DNA from: Ottelia alismoides
Lineage: Eukaryota; Streptophyta; Magnoliopsida; Alismatales; Hydrocharitaceae
Assembly: GCA_037367405.1 (NCBI GenBank)
Contig: JAZKJV010006946.1
Coordinates: 248,001 to 312,000, forward strand
DNA: 64,000 nt
Reading direction: 5' to 3'
The translations under genes were made by a program, and so were the position numbers. This document shows positions 33,093-44,299 of this stretch, piece by piece; within the stretch, counting starts at the first letter, position 1; every line of letters begins with the position of its first letter. Below the pieces are notes generated by a model that made no database searches, was not told the DNA's origin, and saw only the letters and a list, made by a program, of their open reading frames with translations.

Positions 33093-34615
33093 TTGAATGG
33101 AGTGAAAGAAAAACTTGAGTCAACGGTCAATAACAATGTCTGGGATCTTGTTGAGTTACCTGAAGGTTCTAAAAGAGTCGGGCGTAAATGGCTATTTAAG
33201 ATCAAACGTGACTTTAAATGTAACATCGAAAGATATAAAGCTAGTCTTGTTGCAAAGAGCTTTACTCAAAAGGATGGCATCGACTATAAAGAGACCTTTG
33301 CTCAGATTTCAAAGAAGGACTCCTTAAGAATCATTTTGCCTTTGGTGTCTCATTATGATATACAACTTCACCAAATGGATGTAAAGATCACCTTTCTGAA
33401 TGAAGAGCTAGAGGAAGATGTCTACATGGACCAACCTGAAGGTTTTAAGATCACATGAAAGGAAAATCTAGTATATAAATTAAACAAGTCAATATATAGA
33501 CTAAAATAGGATTCTCATCAATGGTATGTTAAGTTTAACAATACCATTACTTCGTATGATTTGGAGAAAATAATGTAGATAATTGTATCTACATGAAAGT
33601 TAGTGGAAGCAAGTTTATTATATTAGTTGTATATATAGATGACATATTATTGGCTACGAATGATTTGGGCATGTTACATGAGACAAAGAAGTATCTTTCC
33701 AAGAACTTTGAAATGAAAGATATGGGTGAGGTATCATATATGATTGGAATAGAAGTATTTGTGATAGACCACAAGGACTATTAGGATTGTCTTAGAAGCA
33801 CATACTGAGAAGGTTTTGGAAAGATTCAGGATGGACAAGTGCTCTACAGGGATTGTTCCTATTCAGAAAGTGGACAGAATCAGTTTGGATTAATGTCCAA
33901 AGAATGAATTAGAACGTAACGAAATGAAAGGAATTCCTTACGCATCAGTGGTTGGGGAGTATCATGTATGCTCAAACATATACTCGACCTGACATTAATT
34001 TTGCCATTGGTTTGTTGGGTTGGTATCAAAGTAATCCTGGTATGGACCACTAGAAAGCTGCAAAGAAAGTTCTTAGGTATTTGCAAGGCATCAAAGATCA
34101 TATGCTCGTGTACAGACGATATGATAATCTTGAGATTATCAAATATTTAGATTCAGATTTTACGGGATGCATCGACACAAGAAAGTCAACCTTTGACTAC
34201 GTATTTCTACTCGTTGAGGGACATGTGTCACGGAAAAGTGTGAACTAGACTGTCATTGTTGCTTCCACTATGGAGGCTGAGTTTGTAGCGTGCTTTAATG
34301 CTATAGTTCAAGGATTGTGGCTATGAAATTTTGTATCAGGACTTGGAATAGTCGATAGTATTGCCCAGCCATTGAAACTTTATTGTGATAATGCCGCAAC
34401 AGTCTTCTTCTCAAAGAATGATAAATACTATAAAGGTACAAAGCACATGGAATTGAAGTATTTATCAATAAAGGAAGAAGTTCAGAAACAAAGAGTGTCA
34501 ATAAAGTACATCGGTACTAATCTAATGATTGCGGATCCGTTAACTAAAGGTTTAGCACCTAAGTTTTTTTCTGAGCATACTGTTAGAATGGGTGTTTTAA
34601 AGAAGTCCTTGTTAT
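33093..34615 (+). pseudogene. C2 reverse transcriptase and RNase H
   Basis: RT begins NNVWDLVELPEGSKRVGRKW and KRDFKCNIERYKASLVAKSF, then LHQMDVKITFLNEELEEDVY. The catalytic block LVVYIDDILLATND near 33610-33660 is intact. RNase H pieces include LYCDNAATVFFSKNDKYY and KHMELKYLSIKEEVQ, ending ADPLTKGLAPK. Stops at 33456, 33508, 33577 and later show decay. Confidence 0.87.
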
Positions 34616-34957
34616 GACGTACATTTTGTTTAGTGCTCATTATGATCATGACAATCTCATTTGTTTTATATTTGTGAATCATTTCATTGTTATATTATGC
34701 ATGCAAGTTTGCAAAATGATAACATAAAAGTCAAAATGAAATGAAAGTAGGAGATGGTATTATTCTAAATTACAAGTGACTGGATTGAATTGACATTGAT
34801 ACATGGAAGGGATCGTGTCAAGTTGTATGATGTGTGACCACCATGATCATATTAGTTCAATTCAATTAATGTATACGATTCATTGACATTACAGAAAAAA
34901 ATCTATGAAAAGGTGTGCTTAAGGTTATTATCTCATGATTAAAGATCATATGGGATC

Positions 34958-34968
34958 AAGTGGGAGAA
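34958..34968 (+). other. C2 polypurine tract
   Basis: AAGTGGGAGAA directly precedes the 3' LTR start TGTTGGAAT. Confidence 0.85.
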
Positions 34969-35386
34969 TGTTGGAATTTATCCCATACGTGTACATATAA
35001 ATATCCATGAGATAATAAATATTGGGTTTTACCGAATTAATGGATAAAACGTAACTGTATTATATTGATCCACGTTGATGGTTAGAGTCGATTACGATAG
35101 GGCTTGTCATCATGTTAAATCCTCCAACTTTACCCTACAAAGAACTTGTTGTCTCATTATGCAAGTGAATCAAGAAACAAAGAGAGCCACTATCAAAACT
35201 CTTCACCATCCGAGAAATTATTGAAAGTTTGAGGTGAAGGGAAGGGGACAATTAAAGGAATGAAGGATTTTCGTTATTTTCTTCATCATCTACATCACAG
35301 TGATTTATTGATTTGCGATGGAAGTAGGTAATCCATGAATCATGTTTTTTATTGATTCTTTAATGATGGGCTTAAAGTTTCCTACA
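34969..35386 (+). repeat. C2 3' LTR
   Basis: 418 bp, ending GTTTCCTACA before the target duplication CCTAT. Its partner is at 19148-19586. Confidence 0.9.
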
Positions 35387-35391
35387 CCTAT

Positions 35392-38295
35392 AACATATTT
35401 GGAGATACACACAAGTTAATGTATGTATATGCAATATATACACGGATTCAGCAATGCGGGTATTCATATATGTATCTGTCAGAAAATATGTAAACCATAT
35501 CTATATTTGTATCCTGAAAAAAATTAAACTAATATCCATATCCTTAATCCATATCCGCACAAAACAAAACTCATATCCATGTTCAAATCTACAAAAATAA
35601 AAAAATTCGCATTCATGTCTAATAAAAATGGATATGACAACGACATATGTGGATACATGTATTAGCTACACGGGGGACGGGATGTGTCGACTCTCAAAAA
35701 TAGACGGACATGGAGTATTGCTAATTTGTAGAATATGCATGCGTCTCAAACATCGATTCCGATGAAGGAGTTAGAAATCGATCAGAACCAACAAGCTGTG
35801 TTAGTAAACTAATCCACCAATTGTTGCGCTTTGGATTGTAAAATTAAAACTTATCTAATACCAACCTTATATCTATGTCAAATTAATACACTATATACGC
35901 TTGAATTCTTATAAATTGCTCTTGGTTAGCTCATGATCTTTCATCCGTACAATTATATTTTCAAGGAATCTCTTGAAAAGATAAATGTTCTTGGATGATA
36001 ATGTTTCTTTTCGCATTTCACCTCCTATGCACAACATTAAAAATGTCTTTAGCTGGGGTAGTGTAACTTTTCTTATATGGATTAATACATTAATACATTT
36101 TAAATAGGGAGTTTTACATCTACTCTTCGAGTTTATGCAAATACATTTATGATCCTATTTCTAGTTTGCAATAACAGTTTGTACTCATGTATTCTTTCAA
36201 ACTTTATAGTAGTGTCCTTCCATTGTTATACTTATGCCCCTATATTTCATTAAAGGAAAGGAAGTAATAATGAGTTTTGCAATAATATAAGGGGCACAAG
36301 GTGTTTTGCGAAAAATGTAGGGGCATAAGTACACTTATAAACACTTGAAGGAGCAAAATTGTAAAAAAAATCCCTGTAAAATACGGTCTAAGTGCATCAT
36401 AAACCTTGTAGTTTTTTTGTAATTACGCCATGGTCATGTAAATTGTACCTACTTGTGTAATTTAACTTATGTTACATTGCAATCCCATGATAAGATATAT
36501 CTTTAACATGTGTAGCACAGTTTCAATTCTAACTTAATTATTGGTAAATGGCACATTCAATGTTCTAATAACATATCAACCAAGTTAAGAATGCGAGAAG
36601 ACATTCGAGCACCAATAGACAATGAGAAATCAAGAGACATGGATTAAGGAGGATAGGAAATATATAGTTTGTCCTCTTGAGTCTTGACTTGTCGTTTCAA
36701 GCTCTCCAAAAGCGTGTTAAGTATAAGAAGCAGTTACCATAGATCAAGATCCTACACCTGATTTCAACCTTTCAAATAATTGTGAACCACCGCTGTCCAA
36801 AATTCCGCATTTGGATCCAAGGAATGAGCCATGTGTCATCCTCAATTTCATCCGATAAACTACAAAGGAGATGCCCTATACTCGCTGGATTAAAGACTTA
36901 GTCACGTGCGCTCTGCACCCCTCCAGATACTAGTAGTTGAAGAAGTGTTGAGTTCTCTATTTGTTTATTTTCAGTCTTATTTCCTTTTTACATTTGGAAC
37001 ACTGTATTTGGACACAAATTTGAACCTTTATTTTTCATCTTTAGAAAAGCTTCAAAAATAGCACTTGGATATTGATTATTTCCATAGAATTTGACTTTTG
37101 TTTTGCAAATTATGGCTTTTTTGTGATTCGTGAAAATTAGCTTGGTGAAACTAATGTAATTTATCCAAATTGGCTTCTGAAATGCATAATAAATCACATG
37201 TTGGTCTAAAAATTCTCAAAAAACCATATTTTGTAGATTAATTGTTCTTTAACATGTTTCTAAAAATCAAGTCATGTGCATTATTCTAGTTCCGCAAAAT
37301 AATTGTGGAGTAATTTGGTCTTTTAATTTTAATAAATCCATTACTTTATATTTTGGTAAAATTCCAAATGTCGTGTGTTCCTCATGAAAATATCTGTCTA
37401 TTAAAACTTTGGATTACATTTTCATTAGATTGTGAAATTACCATAATTAGATTACTCTAAATTTCTCTAATTCACTGAAAATTTTATTAAAAATCCATAT
37501 TTTGCCAAAAAAAATATGGAAAATAACAATCTCGTTTTATCATTAATAGAATTTGCACGCATTCTGTTTAATTTAAATTTTGTACAAAAAAATAAAAAAA
37601 ATCATCTATTTTTCAAGTATGCACAATAATTCCTAAAAACACATAAAAGCATTTCATATATGTCAAAATATCTCTTATCAAGGAAAATATCATTTTTGAA
37701 GAACCTCATATTTAGGTATTTTTTAGATATTTAAAAAAATAGACAACATCCATTTGCCCTAATTGTTGCATTTTAATATTTTCTCTCTAAAACTCATTTT
37801 TAACGTATTTAAAAGATTTCCTAACAATTTTACTAATATTTTAGGACCCAACTATTTTATCTTATTTTTATATTGTGTTCTGAACCCAGGAAATATTTTT
37901 AAAAACAACTTTATATATCTTGGTTTGAAAACACATTTGCATTCACCTTGCATTGCATTTATTTTTGCATTACATTTGCATTAAAAAACCATCTTCCCCA
38001 AAACCTATATTGCATGATTTTGCCATGTTTTTACCCAAGTAAAATGAAGTGTTGGCCATTCATATTAATTGATGAACATTCAAGTGGTTTTTTATTCATT
38101 ATTGAGCGTCCTGCTACAACAACTAGGTATAATTAACTAAGGACAATTTACATTAATCACTTACAAAACTATCGACAATGATCAAATGCTTCGTAATTCT
38201 TTATCATTTTTATTGAAAATAATACATATGAAAAAAATGATGTTATGATTAAGGTACAATGAAAATAAGAATACATGCAGTACAAAAGACAAAAA
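35392..38295. other. Long AT-rich stretch without recognisable genes
   Basis: TATCC/GGATA motifs continue to about 35660. From there to 38295 I see only AT-rich DNA with short frames of no recognisable domain. The stretch 36960-38000 is particularly rich in TTTT runs and resembles R-type LTR or old retrotransposon leader DNA, but no boundaries were found. Confidence 0.5.
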
Positions 38296-38601
38296 TCATC
38301 TATGTGATGGATGAAATCTACTCAAAAAATTTTTTAGATGCTTCTTATGGTTGATTATGTATATAGGATTTGTCTCCTTTGAACATTTCTTTGAGAAGAT
38401 GAAGAATCCTCTTCTTCTTCTAACTAACTGGAGTTGAGCGTGAGGCTTTCCTGTTCTTCTAACAAGGTCCAATATTGAATTGAGTTCATGAAAGTCCTGC
38501 TCTAGCAGTTTCATACTCGTATGTGGATGGTGTTGGGGACAGATCTGATCAAGAACCACTTGGATAGAACCATGATCAGAGAAGAAAGCATGCACAATCA
38601 T
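38296..38601 (-). CDS. Small ORF with upstream TATA box, function unknown
   Basis: A 101-residue frame starts at ATG 38601. I do not recognise it. It is basic towards the C-terminus, with an RRRR cluster near residue 70 (LQLVRRRRGFFIFSKKC) and no clear signal peptide. On the minus strand a TATAAAAGGG box lies at about 38723-38732, roughly 120 bases upstream, where a plant core promoter would place it. A short upstream ATG frame of eight codons precedes it. It lies outside the identified transposons. It could be a small peptide gene or a chance frame; no homologue can be named. Confidence 0.25.
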   Translation of the reverse strand: MIVHAFFSDHGSIQVVLDQICPQHHPHTSMKLLEQDFHELNSILDLVRRTGKPHAQLQLVRRRRGFFIFSKKCSKETNPIYIINHKKHLKNFLSRFHPSHR

Positions 38602-40485
38602 TTAAGATAAGGATTTGTAGGGGTTCATTAATGTGCCTACTCCACTTGCTCACACTATACTCTCTTATTATTTCTTGAATTTTTTACTGGATCCAATATA
38701 TGGTGCTCCATGAACCCTTTTATACTGAAATAAAAGAATAACAATTGCATTCAACAATCACCATCATTAGCTCCCAGCCAATCAAGATGCAAGAGGCAGA
38801 CCAAATATCTCAGCAATCCAACCCAACATCTCTCAGCCAATCGGGACGTAGGAGATAGATCAATGGATCATGCATCTCAACAATCCAACTGTTAAAGCGT
38901 ATTTTCGAGGGTTTAAGTACCCAATTTTTATGTCGGACATTCGTTGAGAACCCGTAAAAACACACTTCAAACAAATAAATTACTAGACTTAGCTATATCA
39001 TGCACACGGTAAAGTATAGGTCAAGTCAGGGTCGAATCCACAGGGACAGGAAGATTCTGCACTTTATTTTGCAAGTAAAAATACTTTTATAAATTGATGA
39101 GTTTGTTGCAACTTGTTTGAATAACAAAAATTGAAATGAAAATTGGAGACAATAGTGCAGGTCGGCAAATGCTGATCACTCCTCTTCTACGCGGCAACCT
39201 CCAATTAGACTCGTACACGTTAACTCTTCGCGAATTTGGATATCCTGGCGAGGCATGTTGGATGCGATTACAACCGCGGATCGAGCTCGAACCTTGTGTC
39301 ACATCCCAGTTCTCCAAGAGTCAAGGATAATCACCATTAGTTATGGATCGTCGCAATAGTCTTGACAAATAACTGCACGAAAGAGAAGATAAAAAAATAA
39401 GAAGGATGTAAAAATATGAAGTAATAGAATAAAAATGAAATAAAAATATGATGGTCGACGGCTCAGGAGGAAGCCTCTGGAGTCGGATTCACATGGGTTT
39501 GAGTAAATGATGGTTGACAAACGTCTGTGATGTTGGATGATTTTTATCTGCACTCGGGATGGAGCTTCAAGAGTCAGATTCGTAGAGGGTCTGAATGCAC
39601 AAGTCGATGAAATCACTTTGACGCTTCGTCGATAATAAAATGGATGATTAATTATGGTGGTGGAATGTTGGGTTGGATGACAATGAAGTTAATTGTAGTG
39701 GAAGTGGTTGGAAATCGAATGATGGAATATGGGAAGATGCTTGGGAACTGAGTGGAATGGGGAAGATGTTTGATGGAATGATTTTTGAAAAATTTCCTGA
39801 TCCCCGAATCCCTACCCTCATGTCGTCTATATACAAGTTATATAGCTGTGTGCAATGGAAAGACACGTCCCCTTAATTTGGACGTGCACATCTCTTCCCA
39901 TTGGCGCCATCCCTTAGGCACCTTTTCCATATATGGCATCTTTCTACCATAATGGTGGTTGAGACATTTACCTCCACGTTGGCTAATTCCAACCACCATC
40001 ATTCCATCCAATCATTGGCCATTAATTATGTTCATGCATGGTACCATATTTCCTTAATGGACGTCTGCACCCATTTTGTCTCAATATTACTTGAGATAAT
40101 AAAGATGGTGCCCATTTATTCAAATTTGGGATTGGATAAATTGAAGTTGGTTGTTTATTGAGATGGAGTAGACATTAGTGATCCAGAATTTCTTTAGAAA
40201 GTAGATATGTAGTCATTAAGAATTATTGTGATTGGCATGGTATTTGAAGAAGCAATACTATCATGTAAAACTTCCCATCTTTTCCTTTTTTTAACTTATC
40301 ATTTTCTTCTCTCTTCATTACAGTGTAAACAAAGATGAATTGAAGAGTATTATGTGACTGCTCATGTAATTGAATTGACAAATCATGCAAATTGGTATGC
40401 ATGTAATACCACTCCCTAAAATAAGCACTCATCATAGAATATACGATGTTATCTAATAGAATGGATCAATATTGATATAGTTATA
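38602..40485. other. AT-rich DNA, likely old retrotransposon sequence
   Basis: No gene is supported. At about 39029-39047 the text GGGTCGAATCCACAGGGAC is a phrase that I associate with plant retrotransposon leaders. Frames at 39341-39616 and 39648-39866 have no domain. The stretch is probably an LTR whose start is at 40506. Confidence 0.35.
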
Positions 40486-40506
40486 TGATGAATATGAGAT
40501 TCATCA
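40486..40506 (-). repeat. R-like LTR tip R5 with perfect inverted repeat
   Basis: TGATGAAT, five bases, then ATTCATCA. On the minus strand it matches the LTR start at 62946 and lies directly against a copia fragment. The far end of this LTR was not located. Confidence 0.5.
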
Positions 40507-40519
40507 CCAACCCAACAAC

Positions 40520-40893
40520 TCTTTACCAATCAAAAGGTGAAAGAGAGATCAACCACATCCGTACTCCTTCCCATTAATACTCAACCAACTAGTCTTCACT
40601 GGATAAATCTCCTCAATCTCATACTTAGCAGGCTTATTTCTGGTATATATCTCATCTCCCATGCTTGGATCATCATCAATAGTCTCGGTGTGAGCTTTCC
40701 TTTGTCTTTAATGATTGAAGAGCAATAGAAAATAAACATGTTTTCAACTTCTCCGTTGTATCAATAAGATTTTCTAATATGTGGATCTTCTTCAACTTAA
40801 ATTATCCACCTTCTAGATGTGTCCGAATGAAATGGAACTTCACATCAATGTGCTTAGTCCTCAAGTGAAAGATAGAGTTCATGTAGTGTTGAA
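40520..40893 (-). pseudogene. Copia RNase H C-terminal fragment
   Basis: The minus strand reads MNSIFHLRTKHIDVKFHFIR, the KHI-x-V-x-x-HFIR block that closes copia RNase H, followed by a plausible KTCLFSIALQ-like tail with stops. It has lost the rest of pol and abuts a truncated LTR at about 40895. Confidence 0.65.
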
Positions 40894-40899
40894 TATGTG

Positions 40900-41241
40900 G
40901 ATCCCACTCTTCAACTTGATTATTCCAACACTTCCGAATCTCCACTCTTATGCAGAGGACATGCATGCATCAAGAAGTCTGTTGGAAATCAATCTTTAGA
41001 GAAAGATTGTCATCTCTTTCTCAAACTAGATATCTTCATTGAACATTACATGTTTGAAGTCAGTTGTGTCCTCCTAGTTGCATGGTATCCAATATGGTTA
41101 AGTTACATAACCCTCATTGTACAATGGGACCTTAACAATAACATACATTCATTAAATTATTCATTCCATTTCAGATGAACATGATAAAACAATAAATTTT
41201 ATTGCATTAATGGGTCGTCAAGGGCTTACAAGTCCAACACC
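40900..41241 (-). repeat. C3-family LTR fragment, inverted
   Basis: Starts (minus) TGTTGGACTTGTAAGCCC at 41241 and matches the first 340 bp of the LTRs at 47784 and 59702. It is cut off near 40900. Confidence 0.85.
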
Positions 41242-42235
41242 TATATCTTGCATCAGGCTCATATAACAGGATAAATGTTGCATACTTTAAGTGTGATGCT
41301 TTCAATTGGCAAGGACAACTTGGTCATATGGGATAAAAGGGAATGAAGATCACGCAGAATAAGGGAAAGATGATAGGATTGCATGTTGTTAATCTAGACT
41401 TCCATAAAAATTGTATCTTAAGAAAGCGGAAAAAAGTCAATTTCACAAAGATTGCAAGATTACAAAAGACTGAAAGAATGTAGCCAGTTCATATAGATGT
41501 ATGGGGGCCATATTAGGTACAATCCTTTAGTGGATCTCATTATTTCATTACTTTTCATTGATGCTTCAACTAGACAATTATGGGTTTATTTTATCAAAAA
41601 GAAATCCAATGTACTTGAGACCTTCAAGATGCAAAAACCTTTAGCCGAGAATGAGACAAGTTTTTGAAATATCTCAAGTCAGGTAATAGGGGAGAATACT
41701 ATAGTGAAGAGTTTGAATCATATGCGCCAGGAACGGGATCGAAAGATTGAAAATGATACCAAAAAAATCCAAACAGAATGGCGTTGCTGAAACCATTAAC
41801 ACGTCTCTTCTAGAGCGTGCGAGAAGCATGAGGATACATGTAGGTCTGCCCAGGTGACATTGGGTTGATGCATTGAACATAACATCCTATTTAATCAATT
41901 AAGGTCCATTTGTTGCATTAAATGGGAAACTTTTAGAAGAGGCATGGTCGAAAATGGAGGTAATACTTTCTCATCTGTGTTTTTGGATGACCAACTCATG
42001 TTCACATTGAGCAGAAAAAACAGAGGAAAGCTTGACCTCAAAGCAAGGAAGCGCATCTTTGTTAGTTATAGTACAAATAACTAGAAATATTGACTATGGG
42101 ATATGGAGAACAAGAAAACAATCGGAAGCATTGATGTTACATTCAATGAGTCTTCCATGTACAAGGATGGATTGACAAAGGAAAAGAAAACTGAAGAACC
42201 AAACTGTGTGGAGTTTTATGAAACTTCTGAATGAA
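41242..42235 (+). pseudogene. Copia integrase fragment A (plus arm)
   Basis: Frames read LYLASGSYNRI, then CDAFNWQGQLGHMG (zinc site), VHIDVWGPY, SHYFITFIDA and NRGEYYSEEFESYA, and a FVHVQ-like end near 42150. The zinc-site cysteines are partly kept. The block is heavily broken. Its first 600 bp are repeated inverted at 47173-47783, both next to the same LTR start. Confidence 0.82.
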
Positions 42236-44299
42236 GCACAACACAACCAAAATGATGAGAAATAAATAATATTTTATTAATATAATATAATATAATATTT
42301 TATGATTCTAATTTTGAAAGTATATTACTAAGATAAATTGAAAGAACTATAAAATAAAGGAAAATATCAAACCAATATAGTACAATGAACACAAGTACCT
42401 CATTTTTACAATTATTATGTGTCCTTTACAATCTAACTATATTCTTTTTTCTATGATGAAGGAATGTATACATACAATAAAATTATATGAGCCTATCAAA
42501 GAGATAGAATGTCATTGACGAAAAAGCTGAACTAACGTTATAATTACCACTGCATGTTAAAGCAAGATAAGATCAAACTTATATAAAAAGTTGATACAAA
42601 TTAATATTATTATTTGAAATAATGAGAATTGTAAAAAATAACGTAGAAAGATAAAACATCTTCATTAAACGTAAGATCTTCAATATCAAAAAACTAAGAT
42701 ATGAAAATGAAATATACGAATTTTTTATTTACAAAGGAACAATTTACACTATAGTAAGAAGAACTTGTATAGTATTCATGTGATGATAAATTTCGCCTTG
42801 ACAATGATAATCATCATAGATTACCATGCAAGGAAAATCAAAACAACAAAAAAGAAAATGAGATATATCTAGATAAATTTCAAATCATGACAATTGTTAA
42901 TGAGGAACTCAAAGAAGCAAAACCATCATTTTCACGTGCTAGGAGAAAGACCACATAATCTACCATGGGGTTTTAACTTTGGTAGATAATGAAATGGGGA
43001 ATGGAAAATGCACTGTAAGGAATGTGAGAACATGAAAATAAATGTGTGGGTGCTGGTGAGGATTTAGAATAACAATATTAAACATTTGATCTTTTCTATT
43101 AGATTTTATAACTAATATTTTTTACTCTTTTATATATTCAATATTTAGTCTTTAACTAATACAATTATAAATACATATATGCCTATTAAATTGAGTATGG
43201 TTTAGAGTGCTTTGTATCCACTTAATCTCAAAATTTCTGAATAAAATGCTAAGATTGATTATTGTACTTATACAAAGTAACTCATACATAAGCTACCGTC
43301 ATTAGGCTAAAATAAGAAGTAAAGACATGAACTTAGATGTTTTGTATAATCGATGCATGAATGAGCCACATCTCTAACTCATAACATATTTTGCAGTCAA
43401 ACCACTTGAACTTAGTTATAAAGAGGAAAGGAAAGAGATTGGGACTCACGGAGGGGGGGCTAATATTGCATATACACGTCACGCATTGACAAGTCATATC
43501 GGTGTAGGTAGGAGTATGGAAATCATAGTGGTGAATGTTGTACTTGATAAATCATATCAATGGAGCCTAGATATGATTCGAAGTTTAAAATTAACCACTT
43601 AATCATTGTAGTAAGCTGGTTTGAAAGTATCTTTAGTTGCTTGCACATGTTAGGTTTAATGATATAATGCGAATACTAAATCTTTCAATGTAAATTAAAT
43701 GTAGTAAATTTTTTAATACATATTCATATATTCTTTTCTATATTTATTTACTTACACATGTCAACCTTTTGATATAATTATGCTATAATTCCTTGTACAA
43801 GAATATTCAGAAAAGATCGTAATCAACCCAGAGTGGTTGTTACATGTATGCATATAAATATGTATGTATTATACGCATGTATATGTATCTAGTGTGTCTG
43901 TGAATATATATAAATACATGGACCCATATATACACATATGCATGTATTTAAATACCGAATCGAATCGAATTATTATCGAACGAATTCAGGTTAATTCAGA
44001 TTCGATTCATTTGGGAATCGAATCCACAAGTTAAATTCAAATTCAGTTCATTTAGTTTCGAATCGAACTTTTTTCGGATTTTTATCGAACGAATCCTAAT
44101 CAAATTCGAATGATTTAGTTCAACTAGCAGCCCTAGCAGATAGTACGATTTTCAATAATTAATTATAATAAATTACAAATCTATTCATTTTTAAGAAATA
44201 AATTTATCTAAGATATATCACTAGGTGTCTATCTCAGAAAAATCTTAAACCCTGAAAATATTGAATTCAATACCCATTAAAAATTAATCACTATAAACA
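42236..44299. other. AT-rich stretch, hAT-like end near 44140
   Basis: No gene. Between 43950 and 44140 there are many CGAAT/ATTCG motifs (CGAATCGAATCG, TTCGATTCA) ending ACTAGCAGCCCTAG, which resembles the end of a small hAT-like element with subterminal repeats. The opposite terminus was not found. Confidence 0.4.

Larger units (their letters stand above)
19148..35386 (+). mobile_element. Ty1/copia retrotransposon C2, split by gypsy G1
   Basis: Perfect 5-bp target duplication CCTAT lies at 19143-19147 and 35387-35391. Both LTRs start TGTTGGA. PBS, gag, protease, integrase, RT, RNase H and polypurine tract occur in copia order on the plus strand. Removing the gypsy insertion (21224-31208 plus 5 bp) leaves about 6.25 kb. 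The coding region has many stops, and the LTRs differ visibly, so C2 is much older than C1. Confidence 0.92.

Noticed and set aside
35392..35660. GGATA/TATCC-rich DNA on both sides of C2 as one hAT-like element
   Set aside because: Terminal inverted repeats and an 8-bp duplication could not be placed; only noted as a possibility.
39025..39050. GGTCGAATCC resembles the T-loop of a tRNA
   Set aside because: No acceptor stem, anticodon arm or CCA-proximal pairing around it; the phrase is one I associate with plant retrotransposon leaders.
42190..42215. TGAAGAACCA resembling the inverted end of an R LTR
   Set aside because: The match is short and lies within continuing copia-derived sequence, so it is probably chance.
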